Below, piece by piece: positions 62,785-64,000 of a stretch of DNA of 64,000 bases (position 1 is the first letter of the stretch; each line of letters starts with the position of its first letter). This DNA is from Puia dinghuensis. Lineage in GTDB: Bacteria > Bacteroidota > Bacteroidia > Chitinophagales > Chitinophagaceae. Below the pieces are notes generated by a model. The model was not told the origin of the DNA and ran no database searches. It saw only the letters and a program-made list of their open reading frames with translations. The position numbers and the translations under genes were made by a program. Location: contig NZ_BMJC01000002.1 in the NCBI RefSeq assembly GCF_014642875.1, forward strand, positions 806,001 through 870,000. Reading direction: 5' to 3'.

Positions 62785-64000
62785 ATGGCACTAAAAGAAT
62801 ACAAGCAAAAACGGCGTTTTACCGTTACACCGGAGCCACAGGGTGGAAAGCCTTCGGGAAAGACGCTGCAATTTGTGGTTCAAAAACATGCCGCGTCCCG
62901 GCTGCATTACGATTTCCGCCTTGAAATGAAAGGCGTGCTGAAGAGCTGGGCTATTCCGAAGGGGCCTTCCCTCAACCCGGCAGACAAACGGCTGGCGATG
63001 CAGGTGGAGGATCATCCGTGGGATTACAAAGACTTTGAAGGCGTCATCCCGGCCGGTAACTATGGTGCAGGGACGGTAATGGTCTGGGATGAAGGAACCT
63101 ATGAGTCGCTGGAAGAGACCAATGGTCAAAAACGTGCCACAGGCGCGTTGGCCGAAGGCCCATCATCAGTGGGTTTGCCAGGACGGCCTAAATTTCCCAA
63201 AGGCCGTCCTGGCAATACGAAGGCGGCGCAGGAGAAGGCGCTGTTGAAGGGATTGCGGGAAGGGTCGTTGAAGTTCAGGCTCAATGGGCAGAAATTGAAG
63301 GGCGAGTTTGCGCTTGTGCGTACGAAGGGAAAAGAGGAGAACTCCTGGCTGCTGATCAAGCACCGGGACAGGTATGCGTCGGAGAAGCCCGTGACCGACA
63401 AGGATAAGTCGGTGTTGTCGAAAAAGACGCTGGAACAGATTGCGAAAGACCCGAAGGCAAAGGAGTGGGTGAGCAACAGGTCGGTGAAGACCAAGGCTCC
63501 GAAGATTGGGCAAGAGGCGGCCATGCCGGCGAACATTCCTCCCATGCAGGCGACACTGGTGGACAAACCTTTTGACGAAGAAGGCTGGTCTTATGAAATA
63601 AAATGGGATGGAGTCCGGACGCTGGCCTATCTTAAAAAGGGCAAGGTGGAGCTGCGAAGCCGCAACAACAAATCCTTTGATAAATATTACCCGGTGTTTG
63701 ACGCCTTGAAGGGCTGGACCATCGATGCCGTGCTGGATGGCGAGATCGTGGTGCTGAATGAAAAGGGGCAATCCGAATTTAACAGGCTGCAAAACTGGCG
63801 CAGTGAAGCCGATGGCGAGCTTATCTACTATGTGTTCGACCTGCTATGGCTGGAAGGCAAGGATCTCATGGGCCTACCCCTAGTCCAACGGCGGAAGCTT
63901 TTGAAGGGCCTCATCCCGGCGGAAGGCCTCGTACGGTTTAGCGAGAGCTTCGAGACCAGCGGAACAAAATTTTTTGGCACGGCTGAGAAGTTGGGTCTGG
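62785..64000 (+). CDS. ligD: NHEJ DNA ligase LigD, 3'-truncated by the window
   Basis: 405 codons are visible; the gene runs off the right edge. The N-terminal 3'-phosphoesterase domain (about residues 25-190) is recognised by QKHAASRLHYDFRLE (His41, Asp43, Arg45) and VIPAGNYGAGTVMVWDEG. The ATP-dependent ligase domain begins near 250 and carries nucleotidyl Lys273 in YEIKWDGVR, then ELRSRNNKSF and VLDGEIVVLNEKGQSEF. The polymerase domain, if present, lies beyond the window. An insert of about 27 codons around residues 119-146 in the phosphoesterase domain is encoded by palindromic DNA and is in frame. It should act with the Ku protein at 34784-35554. Confidence 0.95.
   Translation, partial: MALKEYKQKRRFTVTPEPQGGKPSGKTLQFVVQKHAASRLHYDFRLEMKGVLKSWAIPKGPSLNPADKRLAMQVEDHPWDYKDFEGVIPAGNYGAGTVMVWDEGTYESLEETNGQKRATGALAEGPSSVGLPGRPKFPKGRPGNTKAAQEKALLKGLREGSLKFRLNGQKLKGEFALVRTKGKEENSWLLIKHRDRYASEKPVTDKDKSVLSKKTLEQIAKDPKAKEWVSNRSVKTKAPKIGQEAAMPANIPPMQATLVDKPFDEEGWSYEIKWDGVRTLAYLKKGKVELRSRNNKSFDKYYPVFDALKGWTIDAVLDGEIVVLNEKGQSEFNRLQNWRSEADGELIYYVFDLLWLEGKDLMGLPLVQRRKLLKGLIPAEGLVRFSESFETSGTKFFGTAEKLGL
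63148..63215. repeat. In-frame palindromic element inside ligD
   Basis: A short palindrome GGCCGAAGGCC is followed by a 15-bp perfect inverted repeat: TTGCCAGGACGGCCT (63175-63189) and AGGCCGTCCTGGCAA (63201-63215), loop 11 bp. The first 19 bp (TTGGCCGAAGGCCCATCAT) are found exactly, inverted, at 45439-45457. It encodes LPGRPKFPKGRPGN and flanks. Confidence 0.75.

Overview
The window looks like the chromosome of a fairly GC-rich member of the Bacteroidota, most probably Chitinophagaceae-like. The evidence is a SusC/SusD pair, a type IX secretion 'type B' substrate with a PorP/SprF partner, a TamL lipoprotein with TamB, DUF4252 proteins behind an ECF sigma factor, LytS/LytTR signalling, and promoters resembling the Bacteroidota TTTG / TAnnTTTG pattern. 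I cannot name the genus from sequence alone. I saw no rRNA, tRNA, CRISPR array, prophage or complete insertion sequence.

Layout. 0-1 kb: the 3' part of a helical protein with a hydrophobic central segment. 1.1-6.8 kb: an OmpA-like lipoprotein, a sensor kinase/OmpR-type regulator pair, a UspA protein and a TPR protein. The two genes flanking the kinase/regulator pair carry the same four-fold 11-bp direct repeat upstream, which suggests a compact local regulon. 6.9-9.2 kb: a LytS-type kinase and LytTR regulator preceded by a 21-bp direct repeat. 9.3-14.6 kb: a small protein, then a T9SS module (CHU_C-type adhesin, PorP/SprF, OmpA barrel). 15.1-23.8 kb: nucleoid protein, SDR, Gfo/Idh/MocA enzyme, receiver-only regulator, ECF sigma/anti-sigma/DUF4252 operon, amidase and an SRPBCC protein under a strongly palindromic promoter. 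23.9-33.1 kb: envelope and stress genes (DUF4142, PPOX, PA2169-type) and tamB-tamL. 33.3-39.7 kb: rpoN, ku, YihY, an lmo0937-type micro-membrane protein, an AI-2E exporter, MscS and an acidic protein.

40.1-55 kb is a pectin-utilisation locus on the minus strand: SusC, SusD, a triple-domain CE12-PL10-CE8 enzyme and a GH28 polygalacturonase, then a Gfo/Idh/MocA enzyme, then GH105, glucuronate isomerase and GH16. These products should bind pectic glycans, remove acetyl and methyl groups, cut the backbone, hydrolyse unsaturated oligomers and pass uronates into catabolism. A nearly identical 23-bp element precedes both susC and the GH105 gene. 55-56.5 kb holds REP-like tandem palindromes next to an Rpn-family nuclease gene. 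56.5-64 kb: XdhC, DinB, an atypical Nramp-like transporter, transketolase, a SET-domain protein, an acidic protein and the start of the NHEJ ligase ligD. LigD carries an in-frame palindromic insert, part of which recurs exactly at 45.4 kb.

The strongest signals beyond ordinary annotation are regulatory and repetitive: the shared 11-bp-phased operators, the LytTR repeat, the SRPBCC operator, the pectin operator pair and the dispersed palindromic elements, some of which lie inside genes.
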